The notes: a model not told the origin generated them from the sequence alone. 64,000 nt of DNA from Heterobilharzia americana (GCA_944470555.2 OX104131.1:17600515-17664514); one strand, 5' to 3'. Shown: positions 33,905-45,960, counted from the stretch's first letter. Translations and numbers: made by a program.

Positions 33905-35387
33905 AATATACAGGTCAAGTGGATAGCTGCTTTCGAGGTTTCAATACAAATGATGTATTTAAATGTCTAAAGTCCTTGAATCCCTCCCAAAGCTTAGGTC
34001 CTGATGGTGTTTCTAGTATTATATTTAGAAAATGTGCAGATATTTTATGTCATCCACTTACAGATAACTTCAACGTATCGTTTTCTAAAAACATAATACC
34101 CATTGCTTGGAAGCAGATAAAAATCGTACCTGTGCCTAAGCCATCTTCTGGATCAGATGGTACTTTTCGACCCATCGCTATAACTTCCCCTTTTCTATAG
34201 ACAATGGAGAAATTACTTCTCCTTGTGATTTAGCCTCCATTGATGGCTTTCAGAGATCCAAAACAATTTGCTTACAAACCCCGGAGGAGTACTTTAGATG
34301 CAGCCACTGTCTCGCATCATAATATTGTTTCTAGTCTCGAAAGAGGTGTTAAGTATGTTCGTTGTGCCTTTTTGGATTACTCATCAACCTTTGACTCTAT
34401 TCCTAGACCACTTTTGTTAAATAAGCTTGCCACAGCTCATACTGAGCCATGGGTTACAAAGTGGCTGCATTCTTATTTTTCTAAAAAGAAACAGTGCACT
34501 ATCCATAAAGGGATGCGCTCCATTTCATTGCTTACTGAGGTTGGTGTGCCTCAAGGTGCTGTACTTTCTCCTTTTCTGTTTTCGTTTTTTTTGCATGATT
34601 TGCCTTATTCTGCTGAAACTAATTTTATCAAGTATGCTGATAACCTTATGGTTTCTATTCCAGTCAACTCTTCTTTGGATTGCTGTAAATTAAATGAATT
34701 CTTGTCTGAAGTTGGAAAATGGTCTCAAACTAAACCCTTATAAATGTCAGACTGTTAATTTTAGCCTCAGGCGTAAACAAGACTTATGTGAGCTGCTTAA
34801 ATATCATGACGCCTGCTGCATCGATGGTATTTGTGCAGAAAGTAATTCGAGTGTGAACCATCTTGGGTTGGGTTTTACTTCTGACCATTGTTGGTCGTTC
34901 CATATTTTATCGACTTGTAAAAAAATCTTTCGTTTAACTTATTACATAAAGAAATTGAGGCTTCCTGGTACAACTCAACTGCTTCTTTTACAATTTATTA
35001 ATTCCTGCATTTTACCTATTCTTCTATATTGTTCCCCATTAATCTTTCCTGGTCTTCTTAAAAAGGACTATGTTATGTTGCGTAGGGCTTTGAAGGCCGT
35101 CAGCAGGGTGAATGGTGTGTCTCTGGCTCAACTGATTAACACTGTAGTTGATCGACATATAAATTCCTGGCAAGCTACTAGCTACAGAAATTTTAACTGA
35201 CAGTGGGCATCCACTTCATTTACAGCTCTCTCCATGTATCTCCTCAGGGAGGACAAGGAGAAACTACATAAGACTGTATGCTCGTACAGCTAAGTTTAAG
35301 AATTCGACTGTACCTTACCTTGCACGCATATTTTGTGAGGAAAAAAGTGTTAGAACAGAAATCACACATCAACTTTGTGACAGTTAA
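33905..35387 (+). pseudogene. CR1/SR1-like LINE, RT and C-terminal region
   Basis: The coding region runs over frames 33919-34200, 34240-34743, 34694-35200 and about 35190-35387. RT motifs in order: CLKSLNPSQSLGPDGVSS, VPVPKPSSG with FRPIAITS, a stop at 34198-34200 and another just before 34240, FAYKPRRSTLDA, FLDYSSTFDSIPR (motif A), VGVPQGAVLSPFLFSFFLHDL (motif B) and YADN at 34633-34644 (motif C). A frameshift near 34715 leads to LNPYKCQ, VNHLGLGF and the thumb/C-terminal region. Another near 35190 leads to RNYIRLYARTAKFK and the stop at 35385-35387. The organisation fits CR1/Jockey-group LINEs such as schistosome SR1. No endonuclease is present (5'-truncated). The second catalytic Asp is Asn, so the enzyme is inactive. 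Confidence 0.8.
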
Positions 35388-35827
35388 AAATCTTATTTCA
35401 ATAATTTAACTTACAATGCAAAATTTTCTCGTTTTTAATATTCTTCACATAACTTAAATTTCTATAATAAAACAATTCGAAATGTTGTAAAGAAGTATGA
35501 TATACTAATATATTGTTGTTGCTTCAATATATCATGCTGAGAATTCCAAATTGTACCAAAAATTGTTTGGAACAAAGTGAGTTATTATTATTGAATTCTT
35601 TTTTACTCATGGTGTATTCATTCCTTATATTTCTACTTTTTTTCTCGAGTGCATCCTTATGTATTTCTGAATGGATCAAAAACAAAGTGGTTATCAAGTA
35701 ACGTGTTTCTCTTCTTGATTTAAATTTTTTTTTGACTTACTTGATAGACTTCTAAGTCGACTACTTGAATATATCAGTAAACCTTCCCTTCTTATGTAGA
35801 ATGAGGTGACCTGAAGTCTAGATACCT
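35388..35827. other. Probable LINE 3' UTR and unassigned DNA
   Basis: AT-rich stretch after the LINE stop. The element boundary is not identifiable. The 62-codon frame at 35513-35701 is not convincing. Confidence 0.35.
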
Positions 35828-36930
35828 ACTGGAATGCAATTTTTTATTGTTTTTCCATTTGTCCCTTGGGTTCCTAGTGAAACATAGGGCTTCACTAGCA
35901 CATCTCCATCCCACTCTAATCTCCACAATCTTTTGAACCTGGCTACACGACAGCCCAATAACTCTCATTTCTTCCTCGCATCATCTCCTCAATGTCACCC
36001 TCTCCTCGGACTCACAACTCCTCTTTCCCCATCTGAATTCCACTCGACAACCTGGCCTGGTATGTGATGTCCCCAGTCGGCCTTCTCAGTGTATGCCCAA
36101 TCCAATCCATCTCCACTTCCTTCCACTGCATATTTGTTGGGTGATAGGTTCTTGGTTGGTTGGTTCGTTGTCAACCAGCCAGAGTTCTATTGTTGCCTAT
36201 TGTTTCTGGCCATCTCACCTTCAGTATCGAGCCAGCGTAGGCAGTTGTTGATGAATGTCTGTAGTTTGTTGGAAGTGCTTTTCATAACGCGTCAAGTCTC
36301 TGAACCATATAGAAGCACTGACTTGACTGAATTGGTGTTGAAAATGAGGATGTAGTTCACGCTTTATGCTGAGTGCAGTGCAGAAGATCTCCACACTGGT
36401 TTCAGGTTAATGAACGCCTCTCTTGCTTGCTGTCCTAATCTGTGCCGCCTGTAGTTGAAACGATGCTGCCTTGCCTAGGTAGGTGGAGATGAAAGAGACT
36501 ACTTCCTTTAGGTTTCTCCCGTTGATGGTGATTGGAGCTTCTTGTTGTTGTTGATGTTGGTTGGGTACCTTTAACACCTCTGTCTTCTCTATATTCACTT
36601 GAAGTTCCACCTTCGCTGCCTCTTCTGACAACTTGTTAGTTTTCGTCTGTAGATCTTCAAGTTTGTGTGACATTAGACACAAGTCATCAGCGAAATCTAA
36701 ATCTTCTAGGTTCTTTTCTGCGGTCTAGCGTATCCCCCTCTTCTCGCACCTTACTGTTTGTTGCATAATCCAGTCCACAATTAAGAATTACAATTAGGAA
36801 TATCATGGGTGATAGCAGATAGTCTTGTTTTACTCCTATCTTAATTTCAAAAGCATCACTGAGCTTCCCATTGTGAATTACTCGGCATGTGGCATCTTCA
36901 TATAGTTGTTGAATGAGACTGGAATGCAAT
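35828..36930 (-). mobile_element. RTE-clade LINE (SR2-like), 5'-truncated, perfect 13-bp TSD
   Basis: ACTGGAATGCAAT occurs at 35828-35840 and again at 36918-36930, so the insert is 35841-36917 on the minus strand. From 36917 down it covers the RT motif-B region (KLSDAFEIKIGVKQDYLLSP: QG of the consensus is now QD), LCLMSHKLEDLQTKTNKLSE in 36682-36407, and the C-terminal part to the 3' end GGAACCCAAGGGACAAATGG. The tail is degenerate and T-rich on the + strand. Frameshifts and an unclear catalytic box make it inactive, but the perfect TSD suggests moderate age. Confidence 0.9.
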
Positions 36931-37939
36931 GGTTTACTGTAAACACGTGTCTAAACCACCATCTTATCTTCTTGTCATTTTACAATCTTAAATGACCGAC
37001 TTATGTTGTTCATTTCTTAAGATGAAAGTAAATCTTGTCTGTTAATCAACTTCCAAAGTTTTTCCATTCATTACCAAACAGAAAGGTGTATATTCGTTAA
37101 GTTCAAGGATTAGGAAGATCTCTTCTGAAGGTATACTGGATAATGACCAAAGATTTCTGCGCCATATACGCCTAGATTTGTTGACTTTAACTTGAAAAAA
37201 AAGTCACAAGTACAAAAGTTATCGACTATATCACAGAAAACTGTCCATCAGAATCTGGGATCCAAAGACTACATTACAGCTGAAATCCTGAAAAATTGCC
37301 TCACAATATCTTTATAAAAGACATTTTATGCAGTTAGTCTCATGATAAATGTAACTCATTACACAGTTCAAAACTATTCGGCACTTCTGAGTTAAAAGAG
37401 TCTATAAGGCTGTTCATATATTCTTTACGTCTGTGCTAAGTCTAAGAGTTGCATTCAAATCTAGAATATACCAAAAAATGAACTATGCAAGAACAAAGAC
37501 ATTGGAGAATAAGGTGAGCTCAATTTATGTCGGCTGCAAACAGCCTACAGTTGAACAAAAGTATTAGTAGTAATAATGGCTTAACATACCTTAAATATGT
37601 AGAAATAAATGAGAATTTGAAGTCCAAGATTAACAATAAAGTAGTGAGTCAAGGGAATACAAGATTAATAATCATAAGTCCTAATCAAAATCAATGGCAA
37701 TTTATATCTGATGAAATAGAAAACTCTAAAGCTGTGGCAAGGGGAGGAAAAAACAGATAGGAGTGTAACAGAAAGGACTAATAAAGAGGTAATAGGTTAC
37801 GTAATTATATGGAAAAACGTTAGGTCAAGGAATTAAAAGTCAGTAAGTAATTAGTGAAGAGATGGTGCAGTCAAAAAATGAAGAGTATGTACATACACAT
37901 ACAAAAAATTATATACAGTTACTATGGGGAAGAAGGTTA
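36931..37939. other. No gene recognised
   Basis: AT-rich DNA. A 77-codon frame at 37527-37760 (Asn/Ser/Lys-rich) is not assigned. Confidence 0.35.
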
Positions 37940-39425
37940 ACTTCAGTCTCTTTTTGAGTACATAGGTTGAAAATGTTTGGTGGCAACAGCTTCCGCAGAC
38001 AGTAATAAACATGGTGTTCTTTGTTTGTTGATTATCCTGAAGGACTGAGAAACATGTATTTGATATTTTGTTTTCACCGGGTGTCTGGTGGTTGTCCTGG
38101 TTCAGACCTTGTTACCAGTCAGACGCAGATTTCTTGGAATATGCTCATAAAATCGAGTAGACATCCTTCTTTTGGTCTGTTATATGTGCTTGCTTCCACA
38201 AGCACAGATGAATTGGTACACACAGTTGAGAGTGATTTGGTATGAATATTCGTCTAGCAACAGAGAAGCTCCTTCTTAGTGCACCTATTATTCTTCTGTC
38301 TATTCTTTCAGATATCTCATCACCTTTGGATGCTAGATGAAAGAAAACAGGCTTTTCCTCAATAGTTTGGTGTTTTGGTCTCAATGAATTCCTTTCCATG
38401 CTTCATGATGAATTTCTTTGGATACCCATTCTTTATAAGAGCCTTCTCAATTCTACTGAATTCTTCTTATTCATCTCTTGAGTACATCGTTTTTATTCTA
38501 GTGAAGAGCATCCACATTCATAGCTGACAGAATAGAAATTATTATGGTGAATATATTGATCAATTCACATGTCTTTTCTGCGGATAGTTATCTCAACTGC
38601 ACCACCACATCTCTTTAGATCTCCTACTTAGATCCAAAAAGTTGAATCTGTCCTCAGTTTCGTATTCCATTGTAAAATTAATATTAGGATGAGCTTGGTT
38701 GAAGGTGTTCAACAACTTTGATGCATGATATATATTATCCCGAACAATGAAAGTGTCATTGACATACCTTCAGTAATATGTTGTTTCCTTGATTTCAGGG
38801 TTCAGACACTTTCGGTTGAAATGGACCATCAGTGCATCAGCTAGGATAGTTCCTAGTGCTGAACCCATAGACACTCACTCCATCAATATGCCAGTATAGT
38901 TGATTAGAGTGAAACTGAACACCTTTTGTACAGAGGAGTAGTAAATGTTTAACTTTGTTTTCGGCAATGCGAGTAGATTAGACTGTTGACAGAGTATGCC
39001 TATCGTTTCATTCACTGGTATATTCATAAATAACGAGGAAATACTAATTGATACCATGAATTTAGATGAGATATCTAATCTATCCAGTTCTTCAGAGAAT
39101 CTGAATGTGTTTTTCAAGCTCTGATTTGTGAACCTTTTTCTGAAGGGTTCCAATTCCTCTACTAACCAACGAGCCAATTAATGACAAGGCAAATTTATCG
39201 TGGACAAAATGAGTTTTAAAAGAACACTCAGTTCATGGATTCTTGGGAGGCCATACATGAAGGGCAGTCATGAAACTTTTAGTCTAAGTTCATGATAGGT
39301 TGCCCCATCAATCAAATGTTTTTTCAAGAATTCTCTGAGGTGCCTGTTTACTTTGTTCTGAATTGAAACTGTCACATTATTTTGCGATTTATCAACTTCA
39401 TTGTTGGCTCTTTGCAGCAGATGAA
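37940..39425 (-). pseudogene. Penelope-like element, nearly full RT and nuclease, inactive
   Basis: This is the longest PLE in the window. Reading down the minus strand: DKSQNNVTV and KHLIDGATY, then a stop, LPFMYGLPRIHELSVL, ILSTINLPCH, a stop, LARWLVEELEPFRKRF, SISSLFMNIPVNETIGI, VSMGSALGTILADALMVHFN, then TGA at 38770-38772 just before RYVND. The catalytic box is YVND (38755-38766) in place of YVDD. TEDRFNFLDLS, the linker in 38399-38145 and a decayed nuclease end (EHIPR-like, LLSAEAVATKHFQP near 38000) follow. Sequence blocks differ from the other PLEs here, so it is a separate lineage. The Asp-to-Asn change plus stops rule out activity. Confidence 0.85.
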
Positions 39426-39821
39426 ATGCTGTGAAAAAAAAGAGCTCATTTTATTTTGTAAATGCCTTTGTTCTTGCATTGTTCAAATTTGTCAATGGAA
39501 CCTAAATGTAGGACTGTTATCTTCACCTTTAACTATCTTTCTACCGCTTTAGTACATAAAATGGTAGACAAAAAAATTCTGTTTACAGTCAAATGCTCCT
39601 TTCATTACTTAATATGTATATACATTACCAATGAACTTAGAAGTCAATTTGGGATAATTGATTACTGTACTCGTGAATCCCAATATCATAACAATTTTAT
39701 GTCAGTCCCAGCCGTTTAAAATGTCATTCCGTCAAGAAACAATGCCAGGGTGAATAAAAACATTTTTAAAATTTTGCACGTATTGTTATCCTACATTCAC
39801 CTGCATTTTCCTTCCTTCCAG
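39426..39821. other. Probable intron end before the exon at 39822
   Basis: AT-rich DNA. The last 30 bases (CCTGCATTTTCCTTCCTTCC and AG) are a strong polypyrimidine tract and acceptor. The 85-codon frame at 39462-39719 is not convincing. Confidence 0.45.
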
Positions 39822-39915
39822 TTTTTTCCACCTGAAATATCTTGAATTCTTCCCTCTAGCTCATGAACAATTCGAAGATGTTAGAGAGGAACTTGGAGAC
39901 TTTGATACAGAATAA
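39822..39915 (+). CDS. Terminal exon of an unrecognised host protein
   Basis: After the acceptor AG at 39820-39821 the exon starts in phase with one leftover base. It then encodes FFHLKYLEFFPLAHEQFEDV and REELGDFDTE, ending at TAA 39913-39915. The acidic, soluble C-terminus, lack of any repeat match and strong polypyrimidine tract argue for a real last exon. I do not recognise the protein. Upstream exons are not visible; the intervening DNA is a PLE and other repeats, consistent with a long repeat-filled intron. An AT-rich 3' UTR follows. Confidence 0.55.
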
Positions 39916-40080
39916 TACCGTACAAAATTACTTATTTAATATATAGTACATTGTGATGAAGTAATACCTACTGGATGACATTTCGAACACAAGCCATTTC
40001 CCATAATCATATCAAGGTGATCACAAATTTTAAAGTTCTTTTTTGCGTTTTAAAATCTCTTAGATTTTTTCCACTTATAA

Positions 40081-40330
40081 CCATAGTAGAATTTTCCAAA
40101 CATCTACATTGGATACTGAGTCATTCCCTATTACATGTGTTAAGTCGTAATTCAATGAATAAAGTTTCTATAGTCAATCACTCGTATCATCTAGCTATAA
40201 GTGTCACCCTATCCCACTTCTGTAGTGGGATTATAAGTCACTGTATGGAAGGCAACATACAAGCTTTTCTCTAGATTACTTATCTTATTAGGATCTATCA
40301 TCATTTATTTCCCACCGTAATCTTATTGTT
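40081..40330 (-). repeat. PLE-associated non-coding repeat
   Basis: The blocks GTGTCACCCTATCCCACTT, AAGCTTTTCTCTAGATTACT and ATCTTATTAGGATCTA parallel 30650-30760 and 33630-33720, which lie beside PLE nuclease relics. No coding remnant was read here. Confidence 0.45.
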
Positions 40331-41520
40331 GTTAAGAATTCAATGTAGAATTTCCGATATCTCAACCTTTTATTGCAAGATTGAAGAAAATTGGAATTCT
40401 CTTCTAGATCATTTTACTTCTATTCTTCATATGAGTCCTTATAAACTTCCATGTCAATAATTGAACCGGTGTTCAGTTGTCCTAATTTGAAACCTGAGTA
40501 AAATTCATATTTACAACAATCAACATAATACTAGCGTCAAATTATCAAACATTTGTACAATAAATTTATGTACCAAGTACTTTCTACCTCAAAATAATAT
40601 CGAAATGAAACTTGTATACAACATGGAGAAGCTAAGCAATAGAAGTTAATTTATACATGGTTAAGTATGATTCAATGTTCAACAGTCGATAGTTTTTATA
40701 ATTTGTTTAGTTGAAAAGAATACATTGACCACCTAGTCTATTAACGGAATGATTACTGTTCACTTGAAACATTTAACTTAGCCTATAGTCTTTATATAAA
40801 TTACATTAGATTAATGAAAATCTTGATTTAATTAAATTTTATTTAATTCCATCTCTATATAGTTTAATCTTGACTTAATCTTTCTTTTATGTTGTTGTAA
40901 AGAATTAAAATTATTGAAATAAGAATCCATATGATTATTTTGTGCTCATGTGTTCATTCACCTTAAAAGACAAATTAAATTGAAAGGTTTATAAAATGCG
41001 GGTTATACAGTAAGTACAATACACAATAAGTATGCTTGATCTTTCATTTATAAATAATACTGAAATAAGTGGCCTTACTTATCTTCTAACCCTGTATACT
41101 GTATGTATGCACCTTCTCATATTACTAAAGTGAAGTGAAATTGTACAAAAAATGTATACAAATACTCTAAGATTAGTAAGTATTAATTATTCTTACTTTA
41201 GAATGATTTAACTGTACATTGAATGAGGAATAATGCCTTTGGTTTAAATCATTCATCATATTCAATCAAGTAACCATATCATAAGTAGGTAACCACAGAA
41301 AAATATTCTCATTCAACCTTAGTAATTAATTTATAAATTATTGACTTTATTAGGAAACAATTTTACTTACTAGTAGATATGTGAATCAAATTTATTATTA
41401 TTATTATTATGGTCAAAAAGTAGATGGAGGAGAACGCTGTGCCAGAATGAAAATCTTTTCTACTATGTGTTCGTTGAGTAAATATTCTAGATCTACCTGA
41501 GTGTTTGCTTAAAGTAGAGA
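40331..41520. other. No gene recognised
   Basis: Very AT-rich DNA with a short (TTA)n tract at about 41391-41411. Confidence 0.35.
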
Positions 41521-41524
41521 AAAA

Positions 41525-42190
41525 TATGAGATTACAGGTATTTGATCACAGTATTGCTCATATGTCTTGGAACAACCGTGTAAGTAATTTTGAGTTTAGT
41601 TGAGGAGTCTTAGGCTATGAAAGCAAGTCAGTGGATGTTGTTAGCTGTTAGGGATTAAGGTGACTTGAAAATGTGTTGCGGATGCCAGCTGCTTTGATGT
41701 GCATTGTTAGCTGAAGTACGATTAAGTTGAGTGAACGCTAAGAATGATACCAGTCCATGAAGTCTTTGACTGTTGATTTGAACCATATATGCAGACATAG
41801 ATTATCTGGTTAGAGTTCTCCATTGAGTCACCGCCTATCTTGACCTGGAATGCTAGAAAAAGTTGAATATGGGTTTGAAGATGGTTCAGGGTAGCCAAAC
41901 AAAGACCTGGCACCAGTCGATGAGCTCTCTAACCATTGAACTGAGTCACCTGTGTAAAGGCGTATAGACTGCCTTGTTGGGGTCCTCAAGAAGAAAAAAA
42001 ATTAGTGGTTAAGGATACTTGGTAACATGCCTGGAAATTGGTAACAATAGTGTAGATGTATTCACTCCTTGACATCTTCTAAAGCTTGGATGCTCTCACA
42101 CAACTTCGTCTACTTTGATATCATGCATACTGCTGTGAAGTGTAGCAACTTTAACCAATACACTTGCATGCAAGGTCTCACATACATTTC
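41525..42190 (+). pseudogene. LINE C-terminal remnant and 3' UTR
   Basis: GATTACAGGTATTTGATCAC reads RLQVFDHSIAHMSWNNRVSN, matching RLQVFDHRCLRSVGR...VSN at 61131-61220. Near 41658-41690 a VLRMPAA segment matches VLRMLSH. The 3' UTR blocks ACCAGTCGATGAGCTCTC, TTGACATCTTCTAAAGC and CACACAACTTCGTCTACTTT follow. Decayed. Confidence 0.65.
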
Positions 42191-42751
42191 GCTTATCTGA
42201 TTTATATGTATCATTTATCAAGTATTAATAAGCATTTGTTCCATCGGTACATTTTCATAAATTACAATCACAGTTACCATAGTTGACATAGAATGCAAAT
42301 TTAGTAAATGAGGAAGAAAACATGATCAATTGGTCACCTGAATTTTTCAAAAACCAAATTGCACCTGTATTATAGTTTACTATTCAAGTTGTAGTGTTTG
42401 TGAAAGCATTTCTTAAAGAAATCCAGTTGACATTGTTGTCAATGAATGTACAAAACAAGTAACTCTTTGGTGAAAAATGATCTAGTCTGATTAAAATTCC
42501 ATTCATAAAATTCCACTTATGTATAGGTCTATTTTAAGAACATCTCTAAAATGTCACACTAACTTTTGTAACATTAAAACATCGAGAAGACTTCTTACTA
42601 CGCTTACTCTACCTTGCTTAGACTTGAGGAATGCCTCTGCAGTTCAAAGAAAGCCAAAAAATAAAGAAGTGTGCTCTATTTTTGTCAGATATTTTGATAT
42701 AGTCCGCTGAATGTCCTGGGTCTTGACTTCGCAGATTTTATAGAGTCCATC
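42191..42751. other. No gene recognised
   Basis: Unassigned DNA. The 63-codon frame at 42519-42710 has no family signature. Confidence 0.35.
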
Positions 42752-43121
42752 GTTACTGAAGGTGAGATGGCCAGAAACAATAGGCAACAAGGAACTCTGG
42801 CTGGCTAACAACGAACCAACCAACAACATATCACCCAACAAATATGCAGTGGAAGGAAGTGCAGATGGATTCGATTGGGCATACACTGAGAAGGCCGACT
42901 GGGGACATCACACACCAGGCCAGGTTGTCGAGTGGAACTCAGATGGGGAAAGAGTTGTGAGTCCGAGGGGAGGGTGACATAGAGGAGATGATGCGAGGAA
43001 GAAATGAGAGTTATTGGGCTGTCGTGTAGCCAGGTTCAAAAGATTGTGGAGATTAGAGTGGGATGGAGATGTGCTAGTGAATCCCTATGTTTCACTAGGA
43101 ACCCAAGGGACAAATAATAAT
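42752..43121 (+). mobile_element. RTE-clade LINE 3' fragment
   Basis: It matches 53010-53365 of the full-length copy: AGATGGCCAGAAACAATA, NKELWLANNEPTN, the linker to GGCCAGGTTGTCGAGTGG and CTAGGAACCCAAGGGACAAA with a short TAA tail. It is severely 5'-truncated and frameshifted. No TSD seen. Confidence 0.85.
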
Positions 43122-43289
43122 CAGCAACCGTATTTAAAAATTAATAGGAACAACAATTTCGATAGAATAACGTGAATCGATTTCATTTCATTAGATTTTC
43201 ATCGTCTATCCACATTCTAGAATGTCGACATCTAGAAATGTAATGCTAACCTACTGGAAGGAAACTCATTCGGCAATGAAACCAGATAG

Positions 43290-43440
43290 GAACGAATGTA
43301 ATATTGTAAGAGCCCACAGAGGGTTAACAAACATGAGGAGCCCCAAGTCAGGACGAAACAGTTGCCTATTACTCTCAGGTTTTCAATGGTTTTTCAAAGG
43401 ATGTCAGTCCGTGATGATTACTAACCCCAAAGTTAAGAAA
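43290..43440 (+). repeat. Hammerhead SINE, single right arm, degraded
   Basis: ATGAGGAGCCCCAAGTCAGG and ACGAAACAG are followed by CTCTCAGGTTTTCAATGG and AGGATGTCAGTCCGTGATGA. The core begins AUGA in place of CUGA, so it is inactive. Confidence 0.6.
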
Positions 43441-43555
43441 GTTAACTGAATAATATTGGTAATTGCTACGATTGCCTTTAAAGTTGCTTACTTTCCTGAA
43501 CTCAAATCAGGCTTACACTAGTAAATTAATCAGTAAATTCTTTTCCTTTCTAGAA

Positions 43556-44025
43556 TTCTGTGGAGATTTATTAATTTTTATTTTAAGCTGGAATTCATCA
43601 TGGACAAATATCGGTCGGAGGAACATCGGAAACATAGGAGCACTGGACAGCTGTTTCCTCCTAGTATGGGACTCCTCAGCAGCCTGCACCCACGACCCCA
43701 CCCCACCAGGAACCGAACCCAGAACCTTCAAGTCTCTTCGACAACGCGATGTAATGAAGCCAAAAGAGTCAACTAAGTCAAACATGAGGACAGTTACTCA
43801 GCGATGACACTGGAGTGATAGAAGCAGGAAATACGGACCATTAGATCCTGACCTAGTGGCTCAATCGTAACGTGCTAGCCACGAAACCTGAAGGTTCTGG
43901 TTTCGATTCCTGGTGGGTTGGGGTCGTGGATTCAGACTTTTGAGGAGTCCCATATGAAGATGAAACAGCCGTCTAGTGTTCCTCTCAAGTTTTCAGTGTT
44001 CCTCCAACTGAAGAATTCCAACCTA
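43556..44025 (+). repeat. Fold-back hammerhead SINE unit, diverged
   Basis: The left arm (about 43588-43740) is reversed. The centre shares GAGGACAGTTACTCAGCGAT with 22835, an A box GTGGCTCAATCGTAACGTGC lies near 43858, and the B box is GTTTCGATTCC. A right arm ends GTGTTCCTCCAACTGAAGAA. The left hammerhead (minus, about 43645-43685) keeps CUGAGGA and GAAA but its stem II closes with G-G. The right one has UUGAGGA in place of CUGAGGA. Same architecture as 22552-23102, older. Confidence 0.65.
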
Positions 44026-45584
44026 AAATTTTCTTTTCGAAGAATCATTTTCATTATCCGTACTATAGCACTATAGCACAAACAAAAAACGAATCTGTTA
44101 TTGGCTAACAGGCCAACATTAAGTTATCAAAACGGAGTGTTCTAGGGCGAAATGGTGAGTAATTTCTAGAGTCTGAAAGAGATTGTGTAATCGTAGTGAG
44201 TATAAGAAAATACACAATCGATCACGGTAATACAAATTACAGTCAAGTATTACGAGAATTTTAAAGGGAAATCGGAACTAAAATGTTAAGACTTAGGAAA
44301 GTGAACTTTAGAATAAAAGTAACATAAATAATCAGTTAGTAAGAATAAGATGATTATTGAAGCGATGAAAAAACTCAAGGAAGGATTATGACGACGGTAA
44401 AATAAGACAATGAATATACCTTTTCTGTACACAAGACTTGGGCTTTAATTGTTGAATAACCAATGCCTGTACTATACATAGATAATGAATGTGCCATTTG
44501 TTTTAGTTGTTTGGCTTGACTTTGTCTAAGATTTTAAAAAACAACTGTAGCGAAGCGATATGACCAGACAAGTCTAAATGGTTCAAGGTGGTGAAACTAT
44601 GAAGACAGAATTCAAAACTTCTCAGGTGCTACCATAAAAATGAGGCACCTAAAAGACATTACATAAGATTCTCAATAAAGTTGGGATTGGAATGACACTT
44701 AAACTTACTAACTCAGTGAGGAATCCTATTGGTAGAAATATCCGAAGTAATTTTGCTTACTAAATCTTTTGCAATGACTGAGAGATCAGATACATAAGTT
44801 TTTCACCCTTATTCTATCAATCTGATAGTAGAAGTTTGTAAATAAAGCTGAAGTTTAATGTACTTGATGCGTATTTTTAAATTGCATACAAACTAAAAAC
44901 CAAATTTATGGATTTTTAAATGTCAGTTGAGTAGATTTATACCCTACGTTACTAAATTTCGTATTAAAATTGACTCCCAGCACCTGATGTGTGGTCTGAA
45001 TGATATAGATTATCTAGACATCATCAACTACTGACCTATGAGCAATGAACTACTCGCTTCTTATTCACCTTCATTGAATCTCATCTAGTAGGAGAAATAA
45101 TAACTGGGTATTTCAAGCGGATGGAAGTAACTGGAAACTGAAGTGTAGATCTTTTACATGCCGTCTATCTATATCTTATAGGAAATGGACTGACAAATCG
45201 TCATCCGTGTGACAGTCTAAGGTAGGCTTGGCTTGCCACATTCATATTATTGGAACTGAAAGATGATCAGAAGGGAAATAGGAACTTGGATTGTTGTAGG
45301 AGGTTACTGATTTAAAACCTTAGTTTACCTTCAATAATCACTCAAAATCAATATTAAATAATCATCGAAATATGCATTTATAAAAGAAAGAAAACTTCTA
45401 AGCTACTGACCAATAGGAATATCAAGAAGACACCAAACATTTTTTTTAAAAGTTAAAAACGAAAAATCAGAGTTAACTGGTGAGAGTATAAGTTTATACT
45501 CGTTTTTTATAAAAAAGAACCACCAGTCCTCACTTTGTGGATCCATTTTAATGTACTTAAGGCTTAATGGGGGGTTTAATTTTG
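44026..45584. other. No gene recognised
   Basis: AT-rich unassigned DNA without clear repeat matches. Confidence 0.35.
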
Positions 45585-45960
45585 AGGTAGTATTCATCAT
45601 TGACTAACATCAGTTGGAGGAACGTTGGAAACCTGAGAGCATTAGACAGCTGTTTCGTCCTAGTATACAACTCCTCAGTAATAGGCACTTGTGACCTCTT
45701 CGGGGGTCGAACTAAGAGCCTTCAAATCTCTCACGGTGAATGCGGTAGACAGGATGAACAGCTGTCCAGGGTACTCAGGCTTCCAATGGTTCTCTAAATG
45801 TTGTCATTCCGTAATGAATACTACCTTAAAGATGAAATCCTCATTAACCTCGAAAATACACTGCTATATAGTGCTCATTAGTGATATGCTTCCAGATGGA
45901 TATCTCAAAGTTCTAATGAGAAGCCGTGACCTATGGGGTCAACCAGTCGGAGGGGAAGCG
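45585..45960 (+). repeat. Rearranged fold-back hammerhead SINE unit
   Basis: A reversed left arm (45585-45745) is followed almost directly by a + strand arm piece (45752-45845), then by the centre sequence (GTGCTCATTAGTGATATGC, CAAAGTTCTAATGAGAAGCC). In 22552-23102 that centre sits between the arms. The order is thus permuted relative to the other units. A hammerhead with covarying stem I lies in the left arm. Confidence 0.6.
45639..45684 (-). ncRNA. Hammerhead motif with covarying stem I
   Basis: The minus strand reads UAUUA, CUGAGGA (rc of 45672-45678), stem II GUU/GAC, GAAA (rc of 45653-45656), ACAGCUGU, C, then UAAUG. Stem I is UAUUA/UAAUG, with two pairs changed on both sides relative to GCACUG/CAGUGC. 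The core is complete and stem II keeps three pairs. Confidence 0.55.
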
